A DNA stretch of 64,000 nucleotides, from assembly GCA_030435675.1 (NCBI GenBank), contig CM059625.1, positions 12,090,001 to 12,154,000 of the forward strand. Direction: 5' to 3'. Shown here in pieces: positions 49,686-60,301 of the stretch. The translations under genes and the position numbers were made by a program. The DNA comes from Steinernema hermaphroditum (Eukaryota; Nematoda; Chromadorea; Rhabditida; Steinernematidae). Positions within the stretch are counted from its first letter, which is position 1. Each line of letters begins with the position of its first letter. The notes beneath the pieces were generated by a model. That model was not told the origin of the DNA, searched no databases, and worked only from the letters and a program-made list of their open reading frames with translations.

Positions 49686-52166
49686 TTAGTCAGATTTAGT
49701 CTTCACCGCTCTTGAAAATGCAAATCTGCAAAACAACCGAATGACAAGAAAAGAAGCAGTAGCAACAGAGAGAACAAAGACGAGAAGAGCTGATATAACA
49801 TCGAGGAAAAGGTATTCAAAGAGGGACATATCGACGCTGACTGGGCGCAGATTTGGCAGTTTTCCGAATTCGGCTGCGAATTTGACGTGATTAACAAGGA
49901 GTTCTCTGACTGGAGTCGGTCGGTTTTTCATCATGTTGGCGAGCCTTTCAGCATTCTCTTTGAACCTGCAAAGCAGAGCACTAGACTAATGAAACGTGAA
50001 AGCTTATTAAGTCAATTATGCTTATGTCTGATTGCTCATTTGTCGTACCATTCACGGGATGGAACGAATGAATAAACACTTACGTATTATCTTGCACGAG
50101 TTGGCGCACTGTTTTGATAAGAAGATCCGATCCGGGAATGTCATGTTTGCTCACGTCTAATCCGATTCCTCCTCTAACGACCATCTTCGAGTTCCTCATC
50201 TGATCAGCAAAGATCGGAATCACCAACATAGGAACGCCTCCGGTGGCGCTCTCCATGACACTCGCCATTCCTCCATGAGTGATGAAAAGAGTCATTCGTG
50301 GGTCATCTAGATACAAACTGTAATTGCTAATGAGCTCTGAAAACCGACTCAGAAGATTGGTTTGTGGCATCCATTGCGTTTCCACTAGATTGGCTATACC
50401 CTCAGAGATCTTATCTTCCGGTTTTTCGTATTTCCAGATGAACGTAGTATCAGGGAATGCCCGAGTCATTTTCAGGAATTCGGATTTGATGTTTTGTGGC
50501 ATCGCGCGGCTTGGCGCAACGGATCCAAAAGAGATAAGCACGTTCTTAGTTCTTTTCGCCAGGATCTCGTTCCACTGCTGAAACGGTCATCTTGGCAATA
50601 CCCATAATGAATAAGAAATTCACGTGGAGGCTTCTTTTTGGAATCTCGAATTCGCGCAAAATGTGGATATTAGAATTTACCTCACTTAACGGCGTCGCTT
50701 TCTGCACTGCGATTCCTCCGATATGTACGACTTTTTCGAGTGTTGGATGGGCGAAGTCCAGAAGCGGGTCTGAATTCACCAAAACAAAGGAGGAATCGCT
50801 GAGTTCCTTCTGTAATCAAGAAGATACGGATGTTACCGGGCAAGATGCTACCATACTTTGATGTCTGTGGCGTATTCTCCGAACTTTTCTGTTGAGAGTT
50901 CTTGAATTCCCTCCAATACATCTGCACCATAATAGGCAACGATTCCCATTCCGATCGCGTTTTTCACTTTTTCGACAAAAGTCATTCTGTCGGTCGATGA
51001 CGCGAATAGACCTAATCGCCCGCAATGCACTCTAGTCATTGCATATTAAAAAACCTGGCACAAAACTCGGGAAAAGTGGAACGCCAACATCTAGGTAGGT
51101 GTTTTCAAGGAGGATTGTGGAACTGACAATGATGTTCGCCTTAATTCCGAGTTTTTTGATAGCCCCTAGAAAGTATATACTACTTTGTGACCAAGAAGCT
51201 CAGCTCACCGAAAATGCAGACGTCGAAGGCTTCGCTTATTACGATATCGAATTTTTCCTCTTTTAACTGTTCAATTAGGTCAGTTTGTTCGTACAAATCT
51301 AAACAATGTTGTGGAATGTTCCCATTTCAGTAGTTGCCTACTTCTACAGTAAGTCGAAAACATCCACCGCGTAGTTTTGTAGAGCTGCAAATGATCGTTT
51401 TTGTACATACATCACAAAAACTGTCATACTTCAATTTGATCGAGAGGATTCCTCGTTTCTGCATTCCAAATGAATTCACTTATGTCTCCTCCGGCGCCCA
51501 GATACGAAGTGATTTCTGGAGGGGCTTTTACAGAAAGCGTTTTTGCGAGTTTTGTTCCATTTGTTGTTACAGAAGGGTGCAAATCGGCAAGAAGAACCGT
51601 CTGTAAAGACCATTATGAACGGATCCACATATGAAGTCAAACACCGTCGTTTACGAATGAAATACTTCCATTGCTACAAATTATACTATTTATGCCATGG
51701 AGAGGCACCTCGCAAGACAATAACATTCCGCAGTCGCCACGGCCTTAAAGTGAGGACTTTTTAAGTGCGCATGTGGAAATGTCCATAATTTCGCACTCGA
51801 TAACATTTGAATTCGTCTATTTCGATATATGCAAACGTAGAAAAGTTTGATGAAGTCACTTTCATATCGACAACTCAAGATATTCATATACTGCATAATT
51901 TCTGAACCACTCATATTCCATTAAGAGTCATTGAATAGAGTCTCAAAGTGCAGCATAGTGCACAACTCGACAACCAGTTTGACGCAATTATCGCCACCGA
52001 CATTTGTGCTCACACTTACCACATCGAATCCGCTTTTCACGAGCACATCGGCGACAGTTCCCAGAAAGGAAACGTGGCTGTGCCCCAGTCGCGGCGCGAA
52101 AACCAGAACTTTGTAGCCGGAACAAAGAGATGCCAACGCGAGGATCAGCAGGCAAACTAAGCGCAT
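49686..52166 (-). CDS. UDP-glycosyltransferase (UGT) 4, minus-strand pair
   Basis: About ten exons, near 525 residues. The start at 52166 lies 11 nt after a TTTGCAG acceptor. Signal peptide MRLVCLLILALASLCSG, then YKVLVFAPRLGHSHVSFLG with the catalytic His. Exons follow with [61 protein letters not shown] and VLISFGSVAPS. The donor site has FIWKYEKPEDK, WMPQTNLLS, ITHGGMASVMESATGGVPM and PIFADQMRNSKM. The C-terminal anchor (LLVFVLSVATASFLVIRLF) ends in KTKSD. Asn of the common HGGMNS is Ala here. Intron 1 is longer than in the other UGTs, about 560 nt. It is the neighbour and relative of UGT 3 in the same orientation. Substrate unknown. Confidence 0.92.
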
Positions 52167-53123
52167 GTTGGCGCTTGCTGCAAATATCATTTTATTTTAG
52201 ATGAAGCGAAGAACGGTGAATGGAAGAGAAGTATCGATCGTTCGGTATGACGCGAAGACGTGCGCGCTTGGTTGCATGATCATTGAACACGCACTCTCCA
52301 TCACCTACAGAAAGCAAAGAATCAAATGACGTCAACACAGTGATCTCATAGGTGTGGAATTTTTATTTGAGGAACAGCTGTTCAAATGAAATATTGAACT
52401 TCCCAGCCGAACACTCTGCGCTTGTTTTTCGTCTGCTCTTGGCTGTCTAGGTGGTGGTGTCGAACCAAAGTATGCTGAACATAAATGTAGAAGTGTCTCG
52501 TGAGGTTTCCTAAAAAGGTGGCCCATGTTCGGCATGTTCCTATGGTGCTTGTTCTCGATAGTGATGTCAGTCATTCAGGTCACCTCAACTTTTGTATGCG
52601 AGTACTATGAAAGTCTTTTTGCAGCAATGGAGTTTCTTTGGACTTGTCAGGAAGGATTTCATTGAGTAGGAAGTTATAGGAATTAGTAAACAGTCTTTTT
52701 GTTGAAATAGTGATCAGATCGATCATTCCCAATGAAAACAAAACATTAATTTTTCGACCCGGCAATCTTCTGCTGAATCTATAGAGAATTGATAGGAGAA
52801 CGTCGAAAAACACCGTTCCATTGCTGCTCTAATACCAAGTCATATTACACAGTTCAAAGACACATACACATACACAAACGTGGAAGGGTAATGCACGATA
52901 TACTATCATCGGGACTTATAGTAACTACTTTGCCATGTGCGTGCGAAAAATGTTTTATTTGTCGGGCTAAGAGTTCAAAATGTGCCACTTTCGCATTCTT
53001 CGAAACTAGTGCCTTTCGTCAGTGGTCGTCTAGTGCCGCGGTGAGATCTTCACCCTGGTGAAAAATGTGCCGGAACCGAAATGTCTATGCGAAGGAGCTA
53101 TCGGCTTTTAATGTGTCGTCAAA
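52167..53123. other. Intergenic, no gene recognised
   Basis: Shared upstream region of UGT 4 (minus) and the dynein light chain gene (plus). No motif recognised. Confidence 0.5.
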
Positions 53124-53748
53124 ATGACGATCGCCGATCGCACTTTCTCACAACCATGCGAGAGTGAAGCCGTGATCCCCACAGCTGTTCCGCGCCCTCG
53201 AGTTACTCGAGAGGAGGTTCCCTTGTTGCCATTTCACTTTTTCTTCCCCGACGGCTCGTGTTTCCCAAACGTCTCTTTATTAAGCAGCCCCGACAATTAT
53301 TCTCATTCGTTCAGATTCCATGCCCACCTTGACTATGTGAGATGTTCCAACTCCACCGGAAACGGTTCAGCGTGCGGAGGAACGCCTCGAAGAGATGGCG
53401 TGCCGCGCAGATCAAAGAGGAAGAGAAGGAGAAGGAGTGGGATCCGAACCTAGTGATCAAGACCACCAACATGTGCGAAGAGATGCAGCGTCAAGCCCTC
53501 GAAGTGGCGCATTCGGCCTTAACGGCCAACAACGTAGAAAACAAAGTGGCCTCCCAAATCAAGACCCAATTTGACGAGCTGCACGGTGAGTGACGCCAGC
53601 GGCGAGTGCCGACGATCGCGTCTGATTTATCTCAGGAACAACATGGCACTGCATTGTCGGCCGCAACTTCGGTTCGCACGTCAGCTTCGAATTATACATT
53701 CACTTCCTGCTCGAGAAGATCAGCATTATTCTCTTTAAATGTGGTTAA
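53124..53748 (+). CDS. Dynein light chain, LC8/DYNLL-like, with N-terminal extension
   Basis: Three exons, about 150 residues. The C-terminal ~90 residues match LC8: [31 protein letters not shown], the near-invariant [15 protein letters not shown], and the final strand [11 protein letters not shown]8 proteins are dimeric hubs in dynein and other complexes that bind short linear motifs. Compared with the ~89-residue canonical form, this one has about 60 extra residues, including a basic stretch ([17 protein letters not shown]) and a Lys/Glu run. The region after NFGSHV is shortened ([12 protein letters not shown] against the usual THETKHFIYFYLGQ), so this is a divergent paralogue. Exon 2's acceptor (CTATGTGAG) was chosen for phase. 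The gene is convergent with the nucleoredoxin-like gene. Confidence 0.88.
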
Positions 53749-53765
53749 TCGTCGTTTATCAGCAC

Positions 53766-53771
53766 AATAAA
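53766..53771 (+). terminator. Polyadenylation signal of dynein light chain gene
   Basis: AATAAA 18 nt after the stop. The opposite gene's stop codon is at 53820-53822, so the two 3' ends probably overlap. Confidence 0.6.
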
Positions 53772-53819
53772 AGTAGAATCCACAAAAGAGTGATTTGACA
53801 AAATACTTGAGCACCCGCT

Positions 53820-54361
53820 TTACATTTCGAAGAAGGCCTCCCAGCTCTCGAACAGTTCGATCGCTCCATCAACGCCCTTGTCGGCAACATCGGTGCGAGC
53901 ATCCTTAACCAAGATGCTTCCGTCGGGCTTGATGATGCGGAGGGTAGGAATGGACATGGCCTCGTACTTCTCGAGGAGCTCCCTAAATACGTCGATGTTT
54001 CATCATCTAAAGCTCAGGAACCTACTGGATCTTGGGATTTCCGAACTCGAGGTAGGTCCAATCTCCGTGATGGTCATCGTAGTACTCGACGAGATCCTCG
54101 GCGGCGCGATCGCGAGAGACGAAGATCACTTCGAATTGTTTGCCAGCGGCCTTTACCTTCTCGTAGAAGCGCTGCAGAATTCCATCCGTTATCATTCAAT
54201 GAGAATTCCTTTACCTTGAGCTTGGGTGAGAATTGGCGGCAAGGGGGACACCATCCGGCAGAGAAGTAGAGCCCGACGATCTTGCCCTTGAGAGCCTCGC
54301 CGGCGTCAACCTTCGACTCATCCTTGCAAACAAGTTCAACTCCCTTCAGAAATTCGGCCAT
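53820..54361 (-). CDS. Nucleoredoxin/tryparedoxin-like thioredoxin-fold protein
   Basis: Three exons, about 150 residues, a single thioredoxin-fold domain. It begins [19 protein letters not shown] and continues [20 protein letters not shown] with the redox-active WCPPC. Then [20 protein letters not shown], the FVSRD motif typical of the nucleoredoxin family, [13 protein letters not shown], and the cis-Pro segment [14 protein letters not shown]. It ends SWEAFFEM. Such proteins reduce disulfides in the cytosol; the partner is unknown. No signal peptide or membrane segment. The ATG at 54361 is the first in frame beside the domain; the open frame extends further upstream but there it is atypical and probably 5' UTR. 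Confidence 0.92.
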
Positions 54362-55679
54362 TGCAAATGTAGAGGATATCTGAAGAATCAACCGTTGGTT
54401 TTCCTTGCGAAAATCGCGACCTTTCGCGGAAAAAACGGGGCGTGAAATGAAAAAATGAAACTGAAGAGGGAGATAACGAAGAAAAGGCTGAATTGGGGGC
54501 AATACTGATGGTTAGTCAGCGCGAAATGGTTGCATCAGAAGAGGAGAGACGTTGCGAACCATCCTCGATGTGCTCCGTTCGTCGGTCCGTCGGTCCGTCG
54601 GTTGGAAACAACGAACATCGATTGACGTTAAGTGATGAACGAAGCAAAGAACAAGGCCACAGTGCCAACAAAATGCAACCGAACGAAAGATAATAGCGAC
54701 CTCAATTGGACTTACAGTACCCTTGCTGAGTGAAGTGAGTGCGCGCTGCCAGCGCCAACTTGAACAATACGCCGATATTCAGTTGAAGCTGCCTGTATTT
54801 AACGTCTCAAAATCGCACCATAACGCACCGCCCCTCAAATTGGCGCGCGCGCTGCACGCCGCGCAAACACAACTGATCGGACTACAGCGGTGCGTCGCAC
54901 AAAGTGCAACAGTGCCATTAGGCAATGGCGCCACGAAATGGATACAGAAACGGTTCGAACGACTTTCCCGCCATTCTTGCGCACAACGAGAAACATAAAC
55001 CACAGAATGCAGGAAAACATTTTGTAATAACATCTTTTGAATGTAATAATTAAAACAAAAGGCTTGCCTTTAAAGACAAAAAAAAGAATCCCTTAATAAG
55101 CGGACAAAATTCCCAATAACACTCAAGACTTTCATTGACGATCAGGCACATGTACAATGACGTTCTGCTTTTTATGTGGCTTTTTGAGTGTTCTTCAACA
55201 TTTCCATTTCCATCTGTGTAAACATACAGAAAACAAAATGATCTTTGGATGCGCCAAAATGTGGTGCTACAGTATATCATGAAAAGTCTAGTTTGTAGGT
55301 CTTGTTAACAATCATAATCTGAAATTAAGGGTAATTACACAGTGTGACGGTTGTGTTCCAAAATGTCATCAGTTTGTGATCGCTCGATAATCATACCAGG
55401 AAAAAAGAACGATTCAATAATGATCATTGAGGATGAGTATCCAGAGTGCATTCGAGTTTTGCGTCCTTTCACTTCACGTAGTCTTGAAGTGTTGCACCTA
55501 ACTATCATTCAGTGGCAAATATCTCAACAGTAACAAATCAGGTCAAAGAATCTCTGTTGGATGTACGGTAGTTTGAGAGAGCCTGGTTAACATATAGAAA
55601 CAGCCACCTATCTCCCTTTCCGAAAAAGTATCAACCCGGAATTGATTTGGTTAAACCTAATAATATTCTCAGATAGTGT
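54362..55679. other. Intergenic, no gene recognised
   Basis: Upstream of the nucleoredoxin-like gene. A short GTCGGTCC/GTCGGTCC/GTCGGTTG triplication lies at about 54581-54604. Open frames near 54.7-55.0 kb are GC-rich shadows of one another. Confidence 0.5.
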
Positions 55680-56045
55680 TTTCCCTTGTATTCAAAGTCG
55701 ATTTCTCGCAGTCAATCCAGAAAGATTCAATGTCCAGACCGAAGTAAAACATTTGTTGTCGAATTTGGTGAAATAAATTTAAAGAACATGTCCATATGGA
55801 TACGGCCAGTAATCCCTCTCGGGCAAAGGTGTCGATTATTGTTCGGTCTCGCGACCGAACTTTCCAAAAATTCTCAGTTGCTCCCGTAGGTAACGCTCGG
55901 ATAAACGGCCCAGGTTCCAAAAATTAAATGTCCATATCTGAACGTCACAGTTTTAGAGAATCTCCTTGTGTTTTAGCTAGAGTGGTTTGGCTCCAGAGTT
56001 CTTCCCTCAACTGCTACTTCTGTCTGGAACGATGTCAAATTCGCG
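55680..56045 (-). repeat. Dispersed repeat family, copy C (diverged, tandem with B)
   Basis: Shares with A and B the segment around CTTGTGTTTTAGCTA, the two AATTTTTGGAA motifs and the palindrome at 55841-55860. It joins copy B head-to-tail at about 56045. Unlike A and B it keeps an 83-codon minus-strand frame (55669-55920) running through the palindrome. Confidence 0.7.
55841..55860. repeat. 20-bp palindrome next to Sm-like motif, copy C
   Basis: GTTCGGTC-TCGC-GACCGAAC, followed on the minus-strand upstream side by AATTTTTGGAA. Confidence 0.85.
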
Positions 56046-56258
56046 ACATACCATACTGGAACTGTCGTCGCTTCGATATGTAAAAATTTACGTAGCTTTA
56101 TGGAGTTAGAAGTTCGCATGCACATATTTGTTATATTTATGGATCTTTTTTTTTTTCATTTCCCTGTCTGTCGTGGTGGTGAGCGGTCGGGTCCCTCCGT
56201 CGCTCTCATCTAGACAGCGGGGCTAGACTCAGAAGCATTGGAACCGCAGAGTCTAGTA

Positions 56259-58892
56259 ATGTTCCACCCCCACCCGTTTCCTCGCGTTGTGCTTGGAACA
56301 CTCAATGTGCGCCGGATGTCGTCAACGCCACGCCTCGTCGAGCTGCAGAAGGAGTTGGAGAAGACCAACATCGACGTCATCGCCCTCACCGAGCACAGAT
56401 GGAAGAACTTCGGCGCAATGGACCTGGAAGACTCGGATTTCTGCTTCTTCCACGCAGGACCAGAAGATAACGCAAGCACTTCGGGCACCGGATTCTTCTT
56501 GAAGAAACAACTGAAGCGCAACGTCCGACAGTTCCGCCAAGTCTCCTCGAGGATTTCTTATCTGGATCTCCAGTTCGAAGACCAAATCCTGCGCCTCTAC
56601 TCTCTGTATGCGCCCGCGACGGGATCCAGAGGAATCGATGACGAAGAAGATGACGATGAAGAAGAAGATGACTACGAAGCCTTTCTGGAGGAAATCCGGG
56701 CAGAACTGCGCCACGTTGGTATGCCGATAGGAGTCAACAGGGGTGCCAACGTTGGTGGATCGGGGGAATCCAATCGACGGATAATCCCTGTTCTGCTCGG
56801 TGACATGAACGCGAAGATGGGCCGCAGAACCGATGAAGACGAAGATGCGATTGGCAACCACGGCTACGGCGAAAGAAACCGGCGCGGACAACTTCTGGTA
56901 GACCTCTGCGAAGATTTTCGGCTCCGGTCGGTCAACTCCTACTTCAAGAGCCGGCCTGGACGCAAATGGACATGGATCTCGCCGAACGGAAGATCGAAGA
57001 ATTGTATTGACTACATTCTGGCTCCGAGAAGCATCCAATTCCGAAGTTCAAACGTCCTGGGCTCCTACAACGCAGGCTCAGACCACCGGATTCTTCGAGC
57101 GACGATCCAATCTCCAACACCGAGGCTCTGGAGACAAGATCAGCCACCGAAGAAGAAGAAGACGTTGAATCGGGAGCTCTTCAAGATGGCAGTCGCCCTG
57201 AACCCGCCGAGGATCAACACAGAATCGCAAGAAGGATATGCCCAGCTCACCGAGTATGTCCATGAAGCCGCTGGGTTTGCCGAAGAAGATGAAGAAAAGA
57301 AGAACCGACTCAGCGCAAGAACAACCGATCTCCTGCGACAGAGGCACGTGCTTCGACGGCGACAAGTCACCACCGACGACCGGATCGCCCTCACGGAGCT
57401 CAACAAGCTGATCCGCCGTGAGGTGCGCAACGACATCCACGAACATCACCGTCGCCTGGTGGAAGAAGCCGTGACGAACTGCAAGGGACTCAGGAAGGTT
57501 CGAGGCGAAGTCGCTACCGGCAGAAGAAGGATAGTTCAGCTGCGCGACATGGATGGGAACCTCTGCTCGACGAAGACACAGATTCACGAGGTCGTCAAGA
57601 ACTTCTACGAAGAACTATACGCCTCCAGTGTGAACGTCGAATATGAAGCCTCCGAAGAGCCAGAAGAGTGTCCAGAAATCTTACCGGGAGAAGTCGAAGA
57701 AGCGATGAGAAGAATGAAGACTGGACGAAGCCCAGGGAGGGACAAGGTTACGGTTGAAATGCTGAAACTTGCTAAAGACAGTATTCTCGTCCCTCTGACC
57801 GGAATCCTGAACTGGTGCCTTAGAAACTGTGAGGTTCCCGAGAAGATGGCAGACGCGTCGACCATCCTACTGTTCAAGAAGGGAGACCCGATGCTGCTGA
57901 AGAACTACAGACCAATCTCTTTGCTCTCCGCCGTGTATAAGATCCTGACCAAGGTGATTGTCACTCGGATTGAGCGGATTTTGGATGCTGAGCAGCCAGA
58001 GGAGCAAGCGGGATTCCGAAGAAGCTATTCAACCGTGGACCACCTCCAAGCCGTGAATCTTCTGGTGGAAAAGACGCGTGAATACCGGCTACCGCTCTTC
58101 GTCGCTTTCGTCGACTTTGAGAAGGCGTTCGACTCCGTGGAAATCAACGCTGTGTGGAACGCGATCAAACGTCAAGGAGTTCCGGCTGCGATCATCAACC
58201 TGCTGCGGAAGATCTATGATCAAGCCGCGTCCTACGTCCAAATTGGTGAAGAACGTGTGCCGATCAAGATCCAGCGAGGAGTCCGCCAGGGAGATACGAT
58301 CAGCCCAAAACTCTTCACGGCGACGCTCGAAGAAATCTTCAGAGAGCTCGACTGGGAAGACTTCGGGATCAACATCAACGGCCGGAAGCTCTCGAATCTA
58401 CGCTTCGCAGACGACATCGCGCTGATCGCCAACACGGAAGAAGAGCTGCAACAGATGGTGACAGAACTCGACGAAGTGTCCCGAAGAAGCGGCCTCAAGA
58501 TGAACAGGGAGAAGACGAAGATCCTGGCAACAGAAGAAGCGTCGATTCTCGTGAACGGAGAAGAAATCGAGCAAGTTGAAGCTTTCGTCTACCTGGGACA
58601 GGAAGTCAGGCTGAGAAGAGACCACTCCAAGGAGATCAACAGAAGAATTCAAAGCGGATGGAACGTTTTCAGGAAGTACAAGGACTTTCTGACTTCCAGA
58701 AGCGTCCTGATGCGATGGAAACGAAAACTCTTCGATCAGTGCGTCCTTCCCGCCATGCTCTACGGTTCCGAAACTTGGTCACTCACGAAATCAGCGCGGA
58801 AGAGGCTTGCGACCGCTCAGCGAAGGATGGAACGCCGAATGGCCGGAGTCCGTCTAATAGACAAGAGGACCAATGAGGCGTCACGAAAGTGA
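56259..58892 (+). CDS. RTE endonuclease-reverse transcriptase, frame broken near its end
   Basis: About 877 residues from the first ATG. The N-terminal AP-type endonuclease shows LGTLNVR, ALTEHRWKNFG, VLLGDMNAKMG, NCIDYILAPR and the final SDHRILRA motif. A coiled, charged linker follows. The reverse transcriptase has STILLFKKGDP, NYRPISLLSAVYKILTKV, QAGFRRSYSTVDHLQAV, FVAFVDFEKAFDSV, GVRQGDTISPKLFTATLEE, and the catalytic LRFADDIALIAN (near residue 715; FADD rather than YADD is common in RTE). The frame stops at 58892 inside the thumb/C-terminal region (DKRTNEASRK), where related elements continue. The rest is in another frame (next entry). All catalytic residues are kept, so decay is recent. 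Confidence 0.93.
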   Translation: MFHPHPFPRVVLGTLNVRRMSSTPRLVELQKELEKTNIDVIALTEHRWKNFGAMDLEDSDFCFFHAGPEDNASTSGTGFFLKKQLKRNVRQFRQVSSRISYLDLQFEDQILRLYSLYAPATGSRGIDDEEDDDEEEDDYEAFLEEIRAELRHVGMPIGVNRGANVGGSGESNRRIIPVLLGDMNAKMGRRTDEDEDAIGNHGYGERNRRGQLLVDLCEDFRLRSVNSYFKSRPGRKWTWISPNGRSKNCIDYILAPRSIQFRSSNVLGSYNAGSDHRILRATIQSPTPRLWRQDQPPKKKKTLNRELFKMAVALNPPRINTESQEGYAQLTEYVHEAAGFAEEDEEKKNRLSARTTDLLRQRHVLRRRQVTTDDRIALTELNKLIRREVRNDIHEHHRRLVEEAVTNCKGLRKVRGEVATGRRRIVQLRDMDGNLCSTKTQIHEVVKNFYEELYASSVNVEYEASEEPEECPEILPGEVEEAMRRMKTGRSPGRDKVTVEMLKLAKDSILVPLTGILNWCLRNCEVPEKMADASTILLFKKGDPMLLKNYRPISLLSAVYKILTKVIVTRIERILDAEQPEEQAGFRRSYSTVDHLQAVNLLVEKTREYRLPLFVAFVDFEKAFDSVEINAVWNAIKRQGVPAAIINLLRKIYDQAASYVQIGEERVPIKIQRGVRQGDTISPKLFTATLEEIFRELDWEDFGININGRKLSNLRFADDIALIANTEEELQQMVTELDEVSRRSGLKMNREKTKILATEEASILVNGEEIEQVEAFVYLGQEVRLRRDHSKEINRRIQSGWNVFRKYKDFLTSRSVLMRWKRKLFDQCVLPAMLYGSETWSLTKSARKRLATAQRRMERRMAGVRLIDKRTNEASRK

Positions 58893-59137
58893 AGGACATC
58901 GACGAAGCGGCAAGAAGAAGGAAGTGGAACTTCGCCTGGAAGATGGCGAACGGAAGCCCGGAAAATTGGTACAACCGACTCGAAGAATGGCGCCCGCCTG
59001 TGAAGAGACCTCTCGGAAGACCTCGAACCCGATGGAGCGATGACTTAACGAAGACACTGGGCAGCAAAAGATGGAGGCACCGTGCGCGTCAAGAAGCCAG
59101 AAGACGTTGGATAAATATGGGGTGCGACAACATGTAA
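58889..59137 (+). pseudogene. C-terminal part of the RTE frame, shifted
   Basis: Continuation of the same protein in a different frame: KDIDEAARRRKWNFAWKM, then RPLGRPRTRWSDDL, the typical C-terminal segment of RTE and related LINE proteins. A small deletion near 58875-58885 explains the break. Confidence 0.85.
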
Positions 59138-59359
59138 TATGTTAGATATCGCAATAAATTCGTAAATGGATCTTTTTACTACTTGTGTCATGAATCTCTG
59201 CGGGTACTTGCTGGTCGGACTGACTGATCCGCATTACAAACGATATATCCAATGGAGTCATGCTTAACCACACCGTTTCGGATGTAGCCATGTTGCCCTC
59301 ACAGCTTGTTGAGCTGGCTTTGACTGCCAATTCAACTCAAGGGAAAGCGGTGATTATTT

Positions 59360-59379
59360 GTTCGGTCTTGCGACCGAAC
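59360..59379. repeat. 20-bp palindrome next to Sm-like motif, copy B
   Basis: GTTCGGTC-TTGC-GACCGAAC; reverse complement of copy A's palindrome. Confidence 0.85.
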
Positions 59380-59703
59380 GTTCCAAAAATTCATCGGTTT
59401 GCAATAGCAACTCCGGTTCCGAGCAGTTGTTGTTCCAAAAATTTAGCCTTATCTGAACGGCCAAAATCTGGCTATACCACCAATTCGAGACTGTCTCGCC
59501 GCAACGGCATCTCAGTGTCTGGTCAGAGAAGGCAGAGTAGGGCAATTGCACTATGAGACTGTCTGGAACGGCCATCTGATTAAGTTGAAGCTGCTGAGTG
59601 CTCTAGGCGTGTAAGTAGTGTCATTTTCGCACAGTTTCAAAGAATTTCCTTGTGTTTTAGCTAAAGCGCTGGCTCTAGAGTTCTTCCCTCAACTGCTACT
59701 TCT

Positions 59704-60301
59704 CAAAATGAGATGGGTATAGTTAAGAATACAGGTCAGATTCCACTTAAGCTAACTGCTCTTAATTCATCAATCACTCTTTATCGGCCACGTTTTCTTT
59801 TAGTACTATATAGAACATTGGAAAGTCGATATTTCCACAGTGTGGTGAAGCTATATTCTCCAAGATACTCCAAAATTCGTTTGTGTCCGTATACTTTTTT
59901 TGCTTATGAAGATTTGTGCCCTATCGTCGGCATCATTTCTGACGTGATGAATAGATACACAAAGGCTTGTTTGCTCTTGTGGGGACCAAGCGGTGTCGCT
60001 AAGAGGATCAAATGAGGTGGGGAGACGTTCTATGAACTCGAGCAAAGATAGGTTGCTCCCTTTCAACTTCTTTCCAGCAATCAGGATGACATTAGTCAAG
60101 ACTGCTTTCCCTGTGTCTACTTTGCGATCAACAAACATTCTCGACTCTTTTAACGAAAATTACTTATTACCGTTGTCCCTAATTATTCATGTAGTCGAAC
60201 GATATATACAAAAACAAGATTAGCTTAGGACGCTGATGAGGCTGACTTGGACGCCTTCCAATACGAATGCCAACCAAATCGAACTTTGCACAGTTCATCG
60301 G
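59704..60301. other. Intergenic, no gene recognised
   Basis: Short frames only; nothing recognised. Confidence 0.5.

Larger units (their letters stand above)
56151..59165 (+). mobile_element. RTE-type non-LTR retrotransposon (LINE)
   Basis: About 3.0 kb between two copies of a 12-bp target duplication, ATGGATCTTTTT (56139-56150 and 59166-59177). Copy A of the surrounding repeat holds the same site once, which confirms insertion. It codes for one long endonuclease-reverse transcriptase frame and no gag, as in the RTE clade. The 3' end is not poly(A) but ends in CAATAAATTCGTAA. The 5' end abuts a T run. Confidence 0.92.
56046..59703 (-). repeat. Dispersed repeat family, copy B (split by LINE)
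   Basis: The two outer parts, 56046-56150 and 59166-59703, together equal copy A in reverse orientation, with only scattered differences. Conserved minus-strand frame 59354-59575 differs from copy A's by two residues. The LINE inserted at ATGGATCTTTTT splits it. Confidence 0.8.

Noticed and set aside
56322..57038. Long minus-strand frames inside the LINE
   Set aside because: Shadows of the GC-rich retrotransposon frame; the plus strand has all endonuclease/RT motifs.
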